Assembly: GCF_012932425.1 (NCBI RefSeq)
Contig: NZ_JAAIII010000004.1
Span: forward strand, 62,001 to 126,000
From: Bifidobacterium oedipodis
Lineage (GTDB): Bacteria > Actinomycetota > Actinomycetes > Actinomycetales > Bifidobacteriaceae
Length of the DNA: 64,000 nt
Reading direction: 5' to 3'
Numbering within the stretch: position 1 is the stretch's first letter; every line of letters starts with the position of its first letter. The notes beneath the pieces are model-generated. The model was given only the letters and a program-made list of their open reading frames with translations, searched no databases and was not told the DNA's origin. Of the stretch, positions 51,478 through 60,645 are shown piece by piece. A program made the position numbers and the translations under genes.

Positions 51478-52323
51478 CTACTCCCCCCATCCGAGTTGCT
51501 CGCGTGTGAATACCGGACCGTCCGAGCAGACCTTAAGACGGCCGTCCACGGTGTCAACGGTGCACAGCACGCAGGTGCCGTAACCACATCCCATGCGCTG
51601 TTCCATGCTCAACTGGCACGGGATGGAACGTTTTGCCGCCCATTCGGCAACCGCCTTCATCATGGGCAGCGGACCGCACGACAATATGACCGGCTTGCGG
51701 TCAAAGGCCTGCAGATCGTCCTCTTGCTCAAGCCTGTTAAGCAGGTCGATGACGTTGCCTTCGGATTCGTCGATGCTCCATGACCAGTCGGCATAGCGGG
51801 AGACATAATCCTCCGCGAAATGCTCGTTACGGTAGCCAAACACGGCGGTGGCGAAGGAGTTGTCAACCGCGGTGAGAATTTGTGCCGCATAGATCAGCGG
51901 GGGCACGCCAAGGCCACCGCCAACCAGGATATAGTTGGCATCCTGCTTGAGGTTGAAGCCGCGGCCCAAGGGGCCGAGCACATCCACATGGTCGCCGACT
52001 TCCAGACGGGCAAGATCCTCGGTGCCGTGGCCGATGACGGCGAAGATCACGGAGACTTCGTCACCTTCGACCTCGCTGACGCCGAAGGGACGGGGCATAA
52101 GCATCAGATCGTCACGGGTAAACAGGTTGACGAATTGCGCGGGCTTGGCGTGAGCCGCGATGAAGGGGTCACGGAAGGTCAGGCGCACTACGCCGTCGGT
52201 CAGTTCGCTGATGGCAGTGACTTCAACACTGTGACGCGGCGGGAAGTATCCCGCGGCTTGCGCTTCAGTCACCACGTCATGGGTGGGGGTAAATGTGTCT
52301 GTCATTTGGTTGTGTTCTCTCAT
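51478..52323 (-). CDS. pyrK: Dihydroorotate dehydrogenase electron transfer subunit
   Basis: PyrK (281 aa) carries FAD and a 2Fe-2S cluster and passes electrons from PyrDB to NAD+. FAD-binding segment LMPRPFGVSEV, nucleotide site VGGGLGVPPLIYAAQ, and the iron-sulfur cysteines in MGCGYGTCVLC with a fourth in KVCSDGP are present. The ATG at 52323 overlaps the pyrF stop by four bases; ATG at 52305 is an alternative. It is co-transcribed with pyrF and pyrD. Confidence 0.95.
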   Translation of the reverse strand: MREHNQMTDTFTPTHDVVTEAQAAGYFPPRHSVEVTAISELTDGVVRLTFRDPFIAAHAKPAQFVNLFTRDDLMLMPRPFGVSEVEGDEVSVIFAVIGHGTEDLARLEVGDHVDVLGPLGRGFNLKQDANYILVGGGLGVPPLIYAAQILTAVDNSFATAVFGYRNEHFAEDYVSRYADWSWSIDESEGNVIDLLNRLEQEDDLQAFDRKPVILSCGPLPMMKAVAEWAAKRSIPCQLSMEQRMGCGYGTCVLCTVDTVDGRLKVCSDGPVFTREQLGWGE

Positions 52324-53273
52324 CGGTAGACGGCTATGCGCAGGTTATCGCGCATATCCGACGCGGCCTGGCGCGCGCAATCGGCCACCAGGGCCAAGGC
52401 ATCGTCGGCGCTCATGTCGGGGCTGTACTGAGGGGATTTCTTCCATGCGCCGATAATGCCGCGCGAGGAGTTGACGATTGCGCCGGAGCCGTTGTCATCG
52501 AACATGCCCGCTACGTCGGCGGCGGTGCCGCCTTGTGCGCCGTATCCGGGCACGAGGAAGAAGGTGTGTGGCATGCGCGCGCGCAATGCCCGGCCTTCCT
52601 CAGGATGGGTGGCACCAACCACTGCGCCCACACGCGAGTAGCCGTGGGTTCCGATGCTGCCGCTTCCCCAGGTTTCCACCAGATCGGCGACATGTTCGTA
52701 TACCTTCGTGCCGTCAGCCAGATCGAGCATCTGCAGTTCGCTGGACGAGGGATTGGAGGTGCGCACCAGCACGAAGATATCCTTGTCGGCGGCGTTTGCC
52801 GCTTCAACGAATGGGGTGATGCCATCGCAGCCCAGATATGGGTTGACGGTTACCGCATCCTCATGCCATGGATTCCAACCGTTCATGCCGCTCAAGTGGT
52901 GTGCATAGGCGGCAGCGGTGGAACCGATGTCCCCGCGCTTGACATCGCCTAGCACGTACAGCCCCTGTTCGGCCGCATACTCGCAGGTCATGGTGTACAC
53001 ATCAATACCAGCCGGCCCAAGTGCCTCGTACATGGCGATCTGCGGTTTGACCGCAGGCACGATGTCGGCCACTGCATCGATGATCGCGCGGTTGAATTCG
53101 AAGTAGGCCACGGCGAGCTGGGCAGCGGGTGCTTCCTCGTCACTTTCCACTGAATCGCGTACCTCGTCGGCGAAGGAGGCGACCACCTGCGGCGGCACTA
53201 ACGCCTCGGTGGGGTCGAGTCCGACAACGCTTGGATTCTGGGTTTGTTCGATTGCTTCGATTAATCGGTCCAT
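52320..53273 (-). CDS. pyrF: Orotidine 5'-phosphate decarboxylase (type 2)
   Basis: The 317-aa enzyme makes UMP from OMP. The catalytic lysine and aspartate lie in VLGDVKRGDIGSTAAAYA; the C-terminal phosphate site is GYGAQGGTAADV. Length and motif spelling fit the longer actinobacterial (mycobacterial) subfamily. The ATG at 53273 follows GAGGAAA. It lies 39 nt after pyrC. Confidence 0.95.
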   Translation of the reverse strand: MDRLIEAIEQTQNPSVVGLDPTEALVPPQVVASFADEVRDSVESDEEAPAAQLAVAYFEFNRAIIDAVADIVPAVKPQIAMYEALGPAGIDVYTMTCEYAAEQGLYVLGDVKRGDIGSTAAAYAHHLSGMNGWNPWHEDAVTVNPYLGCDGITPFVEAANAADKDIFVLVRTSNPSSSELQMLDLADGTKVYEHVADLVETWGSGSIGTHGYSRVGAVVGATHPEEGRALRARMPHTFFLVPGYGAQGGTAADVAGMFDDNGSGAIVNSSRGIIGAWKKSPQYSPDMSADDALALVADCARQAASDMRDNLRIAVYR

Positions 53274-53312
53274 AGTTTCCTCATCTTCAGAGGGCTGATT
53301 GACTGGTTTGGG

Positions 53313-54764
53313 TTAGAGCCTGCTGAACATCAGCTGCGAGCCGATGATCGTGGCCAAGGGGCGGCCGGTGACGTTCCATCCGCCGAACGGGGTGTTGCGA
53401 GCCTTGGAATGGAACTGTTCCGGATTAACCGTCCATGCCTGGTCGGTGCCGAGCACCACCAGATCCACATCCTCGGGCGATTCCACACGATTCAGGTCGA
53501 GTAGACGGTTCACTCCCTTACGCGTGCCCGGGCCGGTGGGCGCCGGTTCGGCGAAGTTCTCCACCAGAGTGGCGATGTCGCAGGATTCATGCCCCATCAG
53601 CTCGTTCGGTTTGACGCTCATGAGTTCGATCAGTCGCTCGTCGCTAATATGGCCGCCGTCGACCAGCACCTTGTGGCATACGCCGTAGGCGCATTCCAAA
53701 CCGATGATGCCATTGGGCGATTCGAGGAAGCCCAGTGCCTTCTCCTCCAGCGTGTGCGGCGCATGGTCGGTGGCGATCATATCCACGGTGCCGTCAGCGA
53801 TGGCCCGAACCGTGGCTTGACGGTCGGCCTCGCTTCTTAAAGGCGGGTTCATTTTGGCGAGCGTGCCATACTTGAGCAGCGCCTCATCGCAAAGCGCCAG
53901 ATAATGTGGCGCGGTTTCGCAGGTGATTGGCAGGCCTTCGGCTTTGGCCTTGCGAATCGCATCGAAGCTGATAGCCGTGCTCACATGCTGGAAATGCACG
54001 TGGACGCCGAGTTCGCGAGCTTTGGCGATATCGCGGGCCACGATGTTCAGTTCGGTGTCTTCGGGAATGCCGGGCACGCCGAGTTCGCGAGAAACAGGGC
54101 CTTCGTTGACGGCACCGGTGTCATGATGCTCGCAGTGCTCGATGAGGTACAGGCCGGAGTCCTTGACGTTGGCGAATACCTGATCGAGGATCTCGGGGGT
54201 GACGGCCAAACCGTCGTCGGAAATCGCCGTAACCGGGTGGGCGCGTTGATAGTCGTCCTTCGATTCCTCTGCATCAGGCAGATAGCGACGCCAATGATCC
54301 AGTTCGGTAGCCTCGTGGCCGGCACGCCCCTTGGAGGCACAGACACACAGGTCGTAGCGCACGGGCAGCTGCACATCGTGCGCTGCTTCGTAATGCTGCA
54401 GATAGTCGATGACGTTGTCATAGCCGGCGTCAAGCACTTCTTTGGCACCGAGCGCTTCAGGATCGACGATAGTTTCGCCGTCCATAGCCGGCAGGGTATT
54501 CGGCATGACCAGCACGTTCGTGTAGCCACCGGAGGCTGCGGCGCGGCACCCGGAGACCATGGATTCCTTGTAGGTCTGGCCAGGATCACGATAGTGGACA
54601 TGCGGATCGGCGAAGCCGGGGGCCAAGGTCAGGCCGCTGGCATCGATATCGGCATCCTCAGCGGGCGCGGCACCCTCGTGGAAGAAGGCACTGGCGGTGC
54701 TGGCCAGTCGCAGGTCGATGATCTCGCCGGTGTTCCACACCTTGATGTTGCGCAGGGTGATCAT
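53313..54764 (-). CDS. pyrC: Dihydroorotase
   Basis: The 483-aa zinc amidohydrolase closes carbamoyl-aspartate to dihydroorotate. Metal ligands are in FADPHVHYRDPG and later histidines, and the catalytic aspartate is in MIATDHAPHTLEEK. It is of the long type I class. The start at 54764 is one base after the pyrI stop; no strong ribosome site is seen, so translation is probably coupled to pyrI. Confidence 0.95.
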   Translation of the reverse strand: MITLRNIKVWNTGEIIDLRLASTASAFFHEGAAPAEDADIDASGLTLAPGFADPHVHYRDPGQTYKESMVSGCRAAASGGYTNVLVMPNTLPAMDGETIVDPEALGAKEVLDAGYDNVIDYLQHYEAAHDVQLPVRYDLCVCASKGRAGHEATELDHWRRYLPDAEESKDDYQRAHPVTAISDDGLAVTPEILDQVFANVKDSGLYLIEHCEHHDTGAVNEGPVSRELGVPGIPEDTELNIVARDIAKARELGVHVHFQHVSTAISFDAIRKAKAEGLPITCETAPHYLALCDEALLKYGTLAKMNPPLRSEADRQATVRAIADGTVDMIATDHAPHTLEEKALGFLESPNGIIGLECAYGVCHKVLVDGGHISDERLIELMSVKPNELMGHESCDIATLVENFAEPAPTGPGTRKGVNRLLDLNRVESPEDVDLVVLGTDQAWTVNPEQFHSKARNTPFGGWNVTGRPLATIIGSQLMFSRL

Positions 54765-54765
54765 A

Positions 54766-55185
54766 TTAGAACCGTGCCTCTTCGTCGCAGTAGTCACAGC
54801 GATATTCGTGACGGTCGGTGTGCATGAGGTGGAACATCTGCTTGATGCCGGGTTCGGTGGTGGTTACGCAGCGCGGGTTGACGCAGCGAATCACGCCGAC
54901 GATATGTTCGGGCAGGTTCGGCTGCTTCTTTTCGACAATCTGCCCGCCGCGAACCACGTCCACGGTGGCCTGGCGTGCCACAAAGCCGAGCACATCGAGG
55001 TCGATGTCTTTATCGTCTTCGATTTTGATGATGTCCTTAGAGCCGTAACGCTTCGAATCGGCGTTCATAATCAACGCCAGTTTGGTCGTTGCCGGGTCAA
55101 TATTGAGGTATTCAAGCACCTTGAGTGCGGTACCGGCCGGCACATGGTCGATGATGATGCCATTTTGGACGCTGGTGACTTCCAT
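54766..55185 (-). CDS. pyrI: Aspartate carbamoyltransferase regulatory subunit
   Basis: PyrI (139 aa) binds nucleotide effectors and holds the catalytic trimers of PyrB together. The effector-binding N-terminal domain (~1-95) begins NGIIIDHVPAGTALKVLEYL; the C-terminal zinc domain has four cysteines (CVNPRC and CDYC). Its presence next to pyrB suggests an E. coli-like allosteric PyrBI complex, which is uncommon among actinobacteria. It overlaps pyrB by one base. Confidence 0.96.
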   Translation of the reverse strand: MEVTSVQNGIIIDHVPAGTALKVLEYLNIDPATTKLALIMNADSKRYGSKDIIKIEDDKDIDLDVLGFVARQATVDVVRGGQIVEKKQPNLPEHIVGVIRCVNPRCVTTTEPGIKQMFHLMHTDRHEYRCDYCDEEARF

Positions 55186-56171
55186 CAGGCCTTAACCTCC
55201 TTGCCTTCGAGTGGTTCGTATCCGGGCAGTTCATCGCCGACCACCGAGCTTTCAAGAGCCATGCGCATGAGCATGCCGTTCTTGACCTGTTCGAAATAGG
55301 CGGCGCGCGGGTCGTCGTCGACTTCGACGGCGATTTCGTTAACACGCGGTAGCGGGTGGAGCACGGCCATGTCGGGCTTGGCAAGCGCCATCTTGGCCTC
55401 GTCGAGGATGTAGGTGTCGCGCAGACGCAGGTAGTCGTCCTCGTTGAAGAAGCGTTCCTTCTGCACACGGGTCATGTACAGCACGTCGAGGTCGCCGATC
55501 ACGGAGGCCAGGTCGCGCACTTCCACGTAGGAGCAGGACGGTGTGGCGTTGATGCGATCAATCACATACTGCGGGGTTTTCAGCTCGTCAGGGCTGATGA
55601 GCACGAAACGCACGTTGCCGAAACGGCAGAGGGTTTCGATCAGCGAGTGGACGGTGCGGCCGAAGGTCAGATCGCCGCACAAACCGACGGTCAAGTTGGT
55701 GATGCGGCCGAAGCGTGATTGCAGAGTGGCCAGATCGGCCAGGGTCTGCGTGGGGTGCATATGTCCGCCATCGCCTGCGTTGATCACCGGCACCGAAGCG
55801 GCACGTGAGGCGACGAGCGCAGCACCTTCCTTGGGGTGACGGATGGCGACCACATCCACGTAGTTGGACACGGTTTTCAGCGTATCGGCAATGGATTCGC
55901 CCTTGGTCACGGAAGCGAGCTGAGCGCCCGCGAAGCCGATGACCTTGCCGCCAAGTCGCAACATGGCGGTTTCGAAGCTCAGACGCGTGCGGGTGGAAGG
56001 CTCATAGAACAACGTGGCAAGCACGCGGCCTTCGCAGGTATGCGCGACCTGCTTGCGATGGGAATCAATGTACTCGGCCTTGTGCAGCAGGTCGAGAATC
56101 TGATCAGTGGTGAGGTCGTCAAGCGTTACTACGCTTTTGCCGACCATAGAGGTTGCTGTTACTTCGGACAA
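55185..56171 (-). CDS. pyrB: Aspartate carbamoyltransferase catalytic subunit
   Basis: The 328-aa enzyme condenses carbamoyl phosphate with aspartate, the first committed step of pyrimidine synthesis. It has the carbamoyl-phosphate motif FYEPSTRTRLSFETAML, the aspartate-side HPTQTLADL and HPLPRVNEI segments. The start is TTG at 56171 with AAAGG six bases upstream. It is first of the operon pyrB-I-C-F-K-D-E. The leader (56172-56348) has a GGTGGCCACC palindrome at 56199-56208 and TATATT-like promoter sequence but no PyrR-type attenuator that I can recognise. Confidence 0.97.
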   Translation of the reverse strand: MSEVTATSMVGKSVVTLDDLTTDQILDLLHKAEYIDSHRKQVAHTCEGRVLATLFYEPSTRTRLSFETAMLRLGGKVIGFAGAQLASVTKGESIADTLKTVSNYVDVVAIRHPKEGAALVASRAASVPVINAGDGGHMHPTQTLADLATLQSRFGRITNLTVGLCGDLTFGRTVHSLIETLCRFGNVRFVLISPDELKTPQYVIDRINATPSCSYVEVRDLASVIGDLDVLYMTRVQKERFFNEDDYLRLRDTYILDEAKMALAKPDMAVLHPLPRVNEIAVEVDDDPRAAYFEQVKNGMLMRMALESSVVGDELPGYEPLEGKEVKA

Positions 56172-56348
56172 GGCTCACCTTTCGCATCCGTAGGTTCAGG
56201 TGGCCACCCTTGTTGTGACCTAATCAAATATAGGCTACGAAACAGACACTCGCATTCACCGTGTGTTCATGTGCTGGCCAGTCGCGTCGGGTTGCATCGA
56301 CACGCATCAAAAAACGCGTCGAATCACGCGACCGGCCGGATCCATCTT

Positions 56349-59300
56349 CTATCGTTCGCCGTGAGTGGCGGCACCACGACGCTTGTTCTCCACCAGTCGC
56401 GGCGCGATAACGTGCATGCGCGGGCTATGCTGCTCCTCCTCTTCGGCCAGACCATAGAACAGTCGTTCGCACACGTCGCGGCATTTGCGCATGACGGCAA
56501 GCAGATCGTTCTCGAAATGCTGGCCGCGGTGCGCGCCATAACCGAGGTAGACGGCGATGCCTCCCAGCGAATACATGTCGTCGGGCAGAATGTCGGCCTG
56601 GTTCGCGCGTCCGCTCCACAGGTAGGAGCCATTGCGCGCGGCTGTGCACATGGTCCATGCCTTGCGCAGTTGAATCGCGTCAAGCGGGCTGATAAGTTTC
56701 TTGGCCTCCAGCGCATCCAGTGCCTGCAAGGTGCCACCCACGCGCAGGTCCCTGATGTCGCCGGCATGTTGCAATTGCAGCAGTTGCACGGTCCATTCCA
56801 CATCCGACAGACCGCCCTTGCCGAGTTTGAGGTGGCGGTCGCGACGCACGCCGCGCGGCAGACGTTCGGCTTCCATACGCGCCTTGAGCTTGCGGATATC
56901 GGCCAGCTGCGCTTCAGTAAGTGCCGCAACCGGGTAGCGCAGCGGGTCGGCGATGTTGATCAGGAAGTCACGGCCAAGCACCGGATCGCCGGCGGCGTAG
57001 CGGGCGCGCAGCAACGCCTGATGCTCCCACGTAGAGGCCCAGGATTCGTAGTATTCCTCGCAGGAGGCGTAGGAGCGCACGATCGGCCCGTTCTTGCCTT
57101 CGGGGCGAAGGTCCAAATCGAGTTCGATTTTCGGCTCCAGTGTGGTCGGCCCCTGCAAAATGGCACGCAGATCCTCCACGACCTTTTTGGCGAAGGTGTT
57201 GGCCTGCGCGTCGTCCGCGCCGTCCGCCGGCCGGTAGATCAGAATCGCGTCGGCGTCGGAGCTGAAGTTCACTTCACGCCCGCCATAGCGCCCCATGGCG
57301 ATGACGGCGATGCTCGCCGGTGCTTCATCCACGCCAAATTCGGCCTTGCGGTGGTTGACGGCCCAGGTCAGCGAGGCGTCAATGATCGCGTCGTACACGT
57401 CGGTCATGCCGTTGAGGCAGGCGTCATCAGCGAGCACGCCGCTCATCCAACCCAAGCCGATGCGTTCGATTTCATGACGGCGCATGGCACGCATGGAGGT
57501 TGCGAACTCGTTGATGTTGCCGCCGAAACGTTCCAGCGCGGAATGCGTCTGCACGTCGAGCGCTTCACGCGAGCGGATACCGAGGTTGGCGTCGTCGCCA
57601 AGCCAGTTAATTGATTCGACCGACTTGTTGAGCGCATCACCGAGGAACCGTGAATTCGACAGAATATGGCACAAGCGTTGGGCGGCGGAACTGGAGTCGC
57701 GCAGGAAGCCGAGGTAGCCGGACTTGGTGCCGAAGTTCTCTTCCAGTTTGCGCCAGTTGAGCAAGCCCATATCGGGGTTCTGGCCGTCGCCGAGCCATTG
57801 TAGCACGGCGGGCAGGATGATGCGGTTGATTTTGGCCGCACGGCTCACGCCGCTGGTCAGCGCCTGCACGTGACGCATGGCGGCATCCGGGTCGCCGAAA
57901 CCGATGGAGGCGAATCGTTCCTGCGCGGCTGCTGCGCTCAGGCCAATCTGGTCATCTTCAAGCTGGGCGTTAACCGGCAGCATCGGACGATAGTAGATGT
58001 CGAGGTGCAGGTGGCGCACTTCACGACGGGTTTCGTCATACTTGTTGACGAGTTCCTCAGGATGCATCCAGAAGGCGCGGGCGAGCCGACGCAGTTCAGC
58101 GTTCTGGTTCAGGCTGTCGCGATCGATGTCGCGCTTCTTCTCCAACCCGCCGACGGAACCGCGACCCAGATCGGGGAACAGGTGGGTGCGCTTAAGCGAC
58201 CAGATCTGCTGACGGTGTTCAAGCACACGTTCAAAACGATAGTCCTGAGCAAGTTTGACGGCTTGTTTGCGGGAAACGTAGCCGCCATCGGAAAGACGTT
58301 GGAGGGAATCGAGCGTATTGGCGCAACGCAGGTTCTCATCGGTGCGTCCGTGCACGAGTTGCAGCATCTGCACGGTGAATTCGACATCGCGCAGGCCGCC
58401 GCGCCCCAGCTTAATTTCACGGTCTTTCAGCGGTGCAGGAATCAGATCCTCGACGCGTTTGCGCATATTCTGGCAGTCATAGACGAAGTTCTTGCGTTTT
58501 GAGGCGCTCCACACGAACGGGCGGGTCATATCCATATAGGCTTGGCCGAGTTCGGGGTCGCCAGCTACCGGGCGAGCTTTGAGCAATGCCTGGAACTCCC
58601 AGTTCTCCGCCCAGTTTTCGTAATAGGTTTTGTGTGAGTCGAGCACGCGCACCAATTGGCCGTCTTTGCCTTCAGGGCGCAGTCCCCCATCGATTTGCCA
58701 TAACGGCTGTTCGGCCACGCCCATAATGGCCGACTGGCAGACGCGTTGCAGCATGGTGCCCATTTTGGTGCCCACACGAATCAGTGTTTGATGGTCAATG
58801 TCATGATCGGCCGGTTCGACTACGTAGATCAGATCCACGTCGGAGACGTAGTTCAGTTCCTGTGCGCCGAGTTTGCCCATGCCGATCACCGTGAAGCGCA
58901 CGTGTTCGCTGCCTTCGACCTGGCTGCGGGCGATGGCCAATGCCCCTTCCAGGGCGGCATCCGCCAGATCCGACAGTTCCCGGCTGATGGTCGGCTGGAT
59001 GATGGCCGGGTCTTCGGCCACCGCATCCTGGGCGATGATGGCCGCCAATTGCTTGCGGTAGGACTGGCGCAGGGCCGTCGCCGTTTCCGACAGATCCTTG
59101 CCGGCAACCGGAGCGACAAGATCATTCGGATCGGCACCGACGGCTTCAAGAAGATGGGCACGACGCTGGTTGTGGTTGAACAGGTGGCTGTTGCACAGAT
59201 CCAGTGCGGCGGCCTCCACCAGTTCGGGCTTGAAACGCATGAACTTGCCCAATGCATCGGATACGCCGAGCACGGTGACCAGTCTGGTCAAGGCTTCTTC

Positions 59301-59546
59301 ATTGGGAATAAGCGCATTGAGGTCACGCTGACTGGATTGTGCGGCGTTGATGATGTCCACGAAGTTGCGCAAAGCGACATCCGGATCGCAGGCATGGCGC
59401 AGCACATTCAACAGCTGCCTGCACCGATCATCGGGGATGCCGTCCGCCTTCAGCTGGTCGAACAGGGTGCGGGAAAGATCCAGATCCTGCAATCCGGCTC
59501 GAATGAGGTCCATGGAGCTTGGTTTGAACGCCGTCATCGATTCCAT
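56349..59546 (-). CDS. glnE: Glutamine synthetase adenylyltransferase/deadenylase
   Basis: GlnE (1065 aa) adds and removes AMP on glutamine synthetase according to nitrogen status. Two nucleotidyltransferase domains are visible: GMGKLGAQELNYVSDVDLIY in the N-terminal half (deadenylylating) and AMGRYGGREVNFSSDADAIL in the C-terminal half (adenylylating), each followed by a helical GlnE domain with LKLGRGGLRDVEF / LKLGKGGLSDVEWT signatures. The start at 59546 (or 59537) lacks a clear ribosome site; TACAAT seven bases before the ATG (59554-59559) could be a -10 element for a leaderless mRNA. The glnA target is outside the window. Confidence 0.95.
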   Translation of the reverse strand: MESMTAFKPSSMDLIRAGLQDLDLSRTLFDQLKADGIPDDRCRQLLNVLRHACDPDVALRNFVDIINAAQSSQRDLNALIPNEEALTRLVTVLGVSDALGKFMRFKPELVEAAALDLCNSHLFNHNQRRAHLLEAVGADPNDLVAPVAGKDLSETATALRQSYRKQLAAIIAQDAVAEDPAIIQPTISRELSDLADAALEGALAIARSQVEGSEHVRFTVIGMGKLGAQELNYVSDVDLIYVVEPADHDIDHQTLIRVGTKMGTMLQRVCQSAIMGVAEQPLWQIDGGLRPEGKDGQLVRVLDSHKTYYENWAENWEFQALLKARPVAGDPELGQAYMDMTRPFVWSASKRKNFVYDCQNMRKRVEDLIPAPLKDREIKLGRGGLRDVEFTVQMLQLVHGRTDENLRCANTLDSLQRLSDGGYVSRKQAVKLAQDYRFERVLEHRQQIWSLKRTHLFPDLGRGSVGGLEKKRDIDRDSLNQNAELRRLARAFWMHPEELVNKYDETRREVRHLHLDIYYRPMLPVNAQLEDDQIGLSAAAAQERFASIGFGDPDAAMRHVQALTSGVSRAAKINRIILPAVLQWLGDGQNPDMGLLNWRKLEENFGTKSGYLGFLRDSSSAAQRLCHILSNSRFLGDALNKSVESINWLGDDANLGIRSREALDVQTHSALERFGGNINEFATSMRAMRRHEIERIGLGWMSGVLADDACLNGMTDVYDAIIDASLTWAVNHRKAEFGVDEAPASIAVIAMGRYGGREVNFSSDADAILIYRPADGADDAQANTFAKKVVEDLRAILQGPTTLEPKIELDLDLRPEGKNGPIVRSYASCEEYYESWASTWEHQALLRARYAAGDPVLGRDFLINIADPLRYPVAALTEAQLADIRKLKARMEAERLPRGVRRDRHLKLGKGGLSDVEWTVQLLQLQHAGDIRDLRVGGTLQALDALEAKKLISPLDAIQLRKAWTMCTAARNGSYLWSGRANQADILPDDMYSLGGIAVYLGYGAHRGQHFENDLLAVMRKCRDVCERLFYGLAEEEEQHSPRMHVIAPRLVENKRRGAATHGER

Positions 59547-59627
59547 AGTGGGTATTGTACGTGCTGCAAGTCTCTCAGCCCGCATGTGTTGCATAATATG
59601 GCATCAAGCGCTTGTGACGGCAACGCA

Positions 59628-59671
59628 AAAGCGGCGTCGGCAACCATAGGAACCGGAGCCGACGCCGCTTT
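59628..59671 (-). terminator. Terminator after metF
   Basis: A perfect 14-bp GC-rich stem (59628-59641 with 59658-59671) followed on the minus strand by TTTTGCG lies 16 bases past the metF stop. Confidence 0.85.
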
Positions 59672-59687
59672 CATCCATCAGCTGGAT

Positions 59688-60533
59688 TCAGCTGCGGAAC
59701 AGCACTTCGACGTTGCGCCAGATGCGGCGGGTGACGGCGGGCTTGTTCATCGAATACAGGTGGATGCCGTTTACGCCGTGTGCCAACAGTTCGCTGATCT
59801 GCGCGGAGGCGTAGTTGATGCCCGCATCGGTGAGCGCGTAGGAGTCGTATCCCCACTTGTTGAGGATACGTTCAAGCGATTCGGGAACGCGGCTGGAGCA
59901 CATGGCGGCCATGCGGCGCACGGATTTCTCGTTGGTCACCGGCATAATGCCTGCCTCAATCGGCACGTCGATGCCTGCGGCTCGCGCCGCGTCGAGAAAG
60001 CGGTAGAAATCCTCATTGTCGTAGAACAGCTGGGAAATCAGATGGGTGGCACCGGCATCAACCTTGCGTTTAAGGTTGTCGATATCCGCTTGGAAGCTCG
60101 GTGCCTGCGGGTGACCTTCCGGATAGCAAGCACCATACACTTTGAATTCGGGGCGTGTAGCGCGGATATAGCTCACCAGATCGCTGGCGTGATCGAACAC
60201 ACCAGCCGGCTCCTGACCTTCGACCTTGTCACCGCGCAATGCAAGCACACCTTCGACCTTGGCGGCGGCGAACATGTCAAGCGCTTCGTCAACGGCTTCC
60301 TTGTCCAGATACTGCGCGGTCAAATGCGCCACGGCCGGGATATGGTATTCGGCGCGAATCGTGTTGGCGATGCGTGCGGTGGCGGTGCGGTCCTTGAGTT
60401 TGCCGGTGCCGTAGGTCACGGAAATGAATGCCGGTTTAAGGCCTTCGAGACCGTCGAGTGTGTCGTAGATCGTGCCGACGGGCGCGTTACGCTTCGGCGG
60501 GAACACTTCAAGGGAGAACAGTGGAGCAGTCAT
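59688..60533 (-). CDS. metF: 5,10-Methylenetetrahydrofolate reductase
   Basis: The 281-aa flavoenzyme makes 5-methyl-tetrahydrofolate, the methyl donor used by MetE. It begins PLFSLEVFPPKRN with the catalytic glutamate and contains SVTYGTGKLKDRT, LALRGDKVEG and GATHLISQLFYD, all typical. The start at 60533 was chosen because the protein begins at the usual place; the open frame goes on upstream through a hairpin and is not coding. It is 112 nt after metE on the same strand. Confidence 0.96.
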   Translation of the reverse strand: MTAPLFSLEVFPPKRNAPVGTIYDTLDGLEGLKPAFISVTYGTGKLKDRTATARIANTIRAEYHIPAVAHLTAQYLDKEAVDEALDMFAAAKVEGVLALRGDKVEGQEPAGVFDHASDLVSYIRATRPEFKVYGACYPEGHPQAPSFQADIDNLKRKVDAGATHLISQLFYDNEDFYRFLDAARAAGIDVPIEAGIMPVTNEKSVRRMAAMCSSRVPESLERILNKWGYDSYALTDAGINYASAQISELLAHGVNGIHLYSMNKPAVTRRIWRNVEVLFRS

Positions 60534-60582
60534 AATCTTGTTTTGGGTTGCGGGACTGGCGGTAGGAATATCACAATGACAA

Positions 60583-60624
60583 CCGGTCATGCCGAGGCGC
60601 AGCTGGGTGCCTTGGCATGACCGG
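60583..60624. promoter_or_regulatory. Hairpin between metE and metF
   Basis: CCGGTCATGCCGAGGC (60583-60598) pairs with 60609-60624 over 16 bp with one G-T pair and a 10-base loop, between the metE stop (60646) and metF start (60533). It may be a partial terminator or an mRNA-stabilising structure that sets the ratio of the two products. Confidence 0.6.
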
Positions 60625-60645
60625 AGGGCCGGAAGGTTGTGTGGG

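Noticed and set aside
55836..60620. Two long plus-strand frames (592 and 624 aa) across glnE and metF
   Set aside because: Both are antisense to recognised genes, and the second runs through a terminator.
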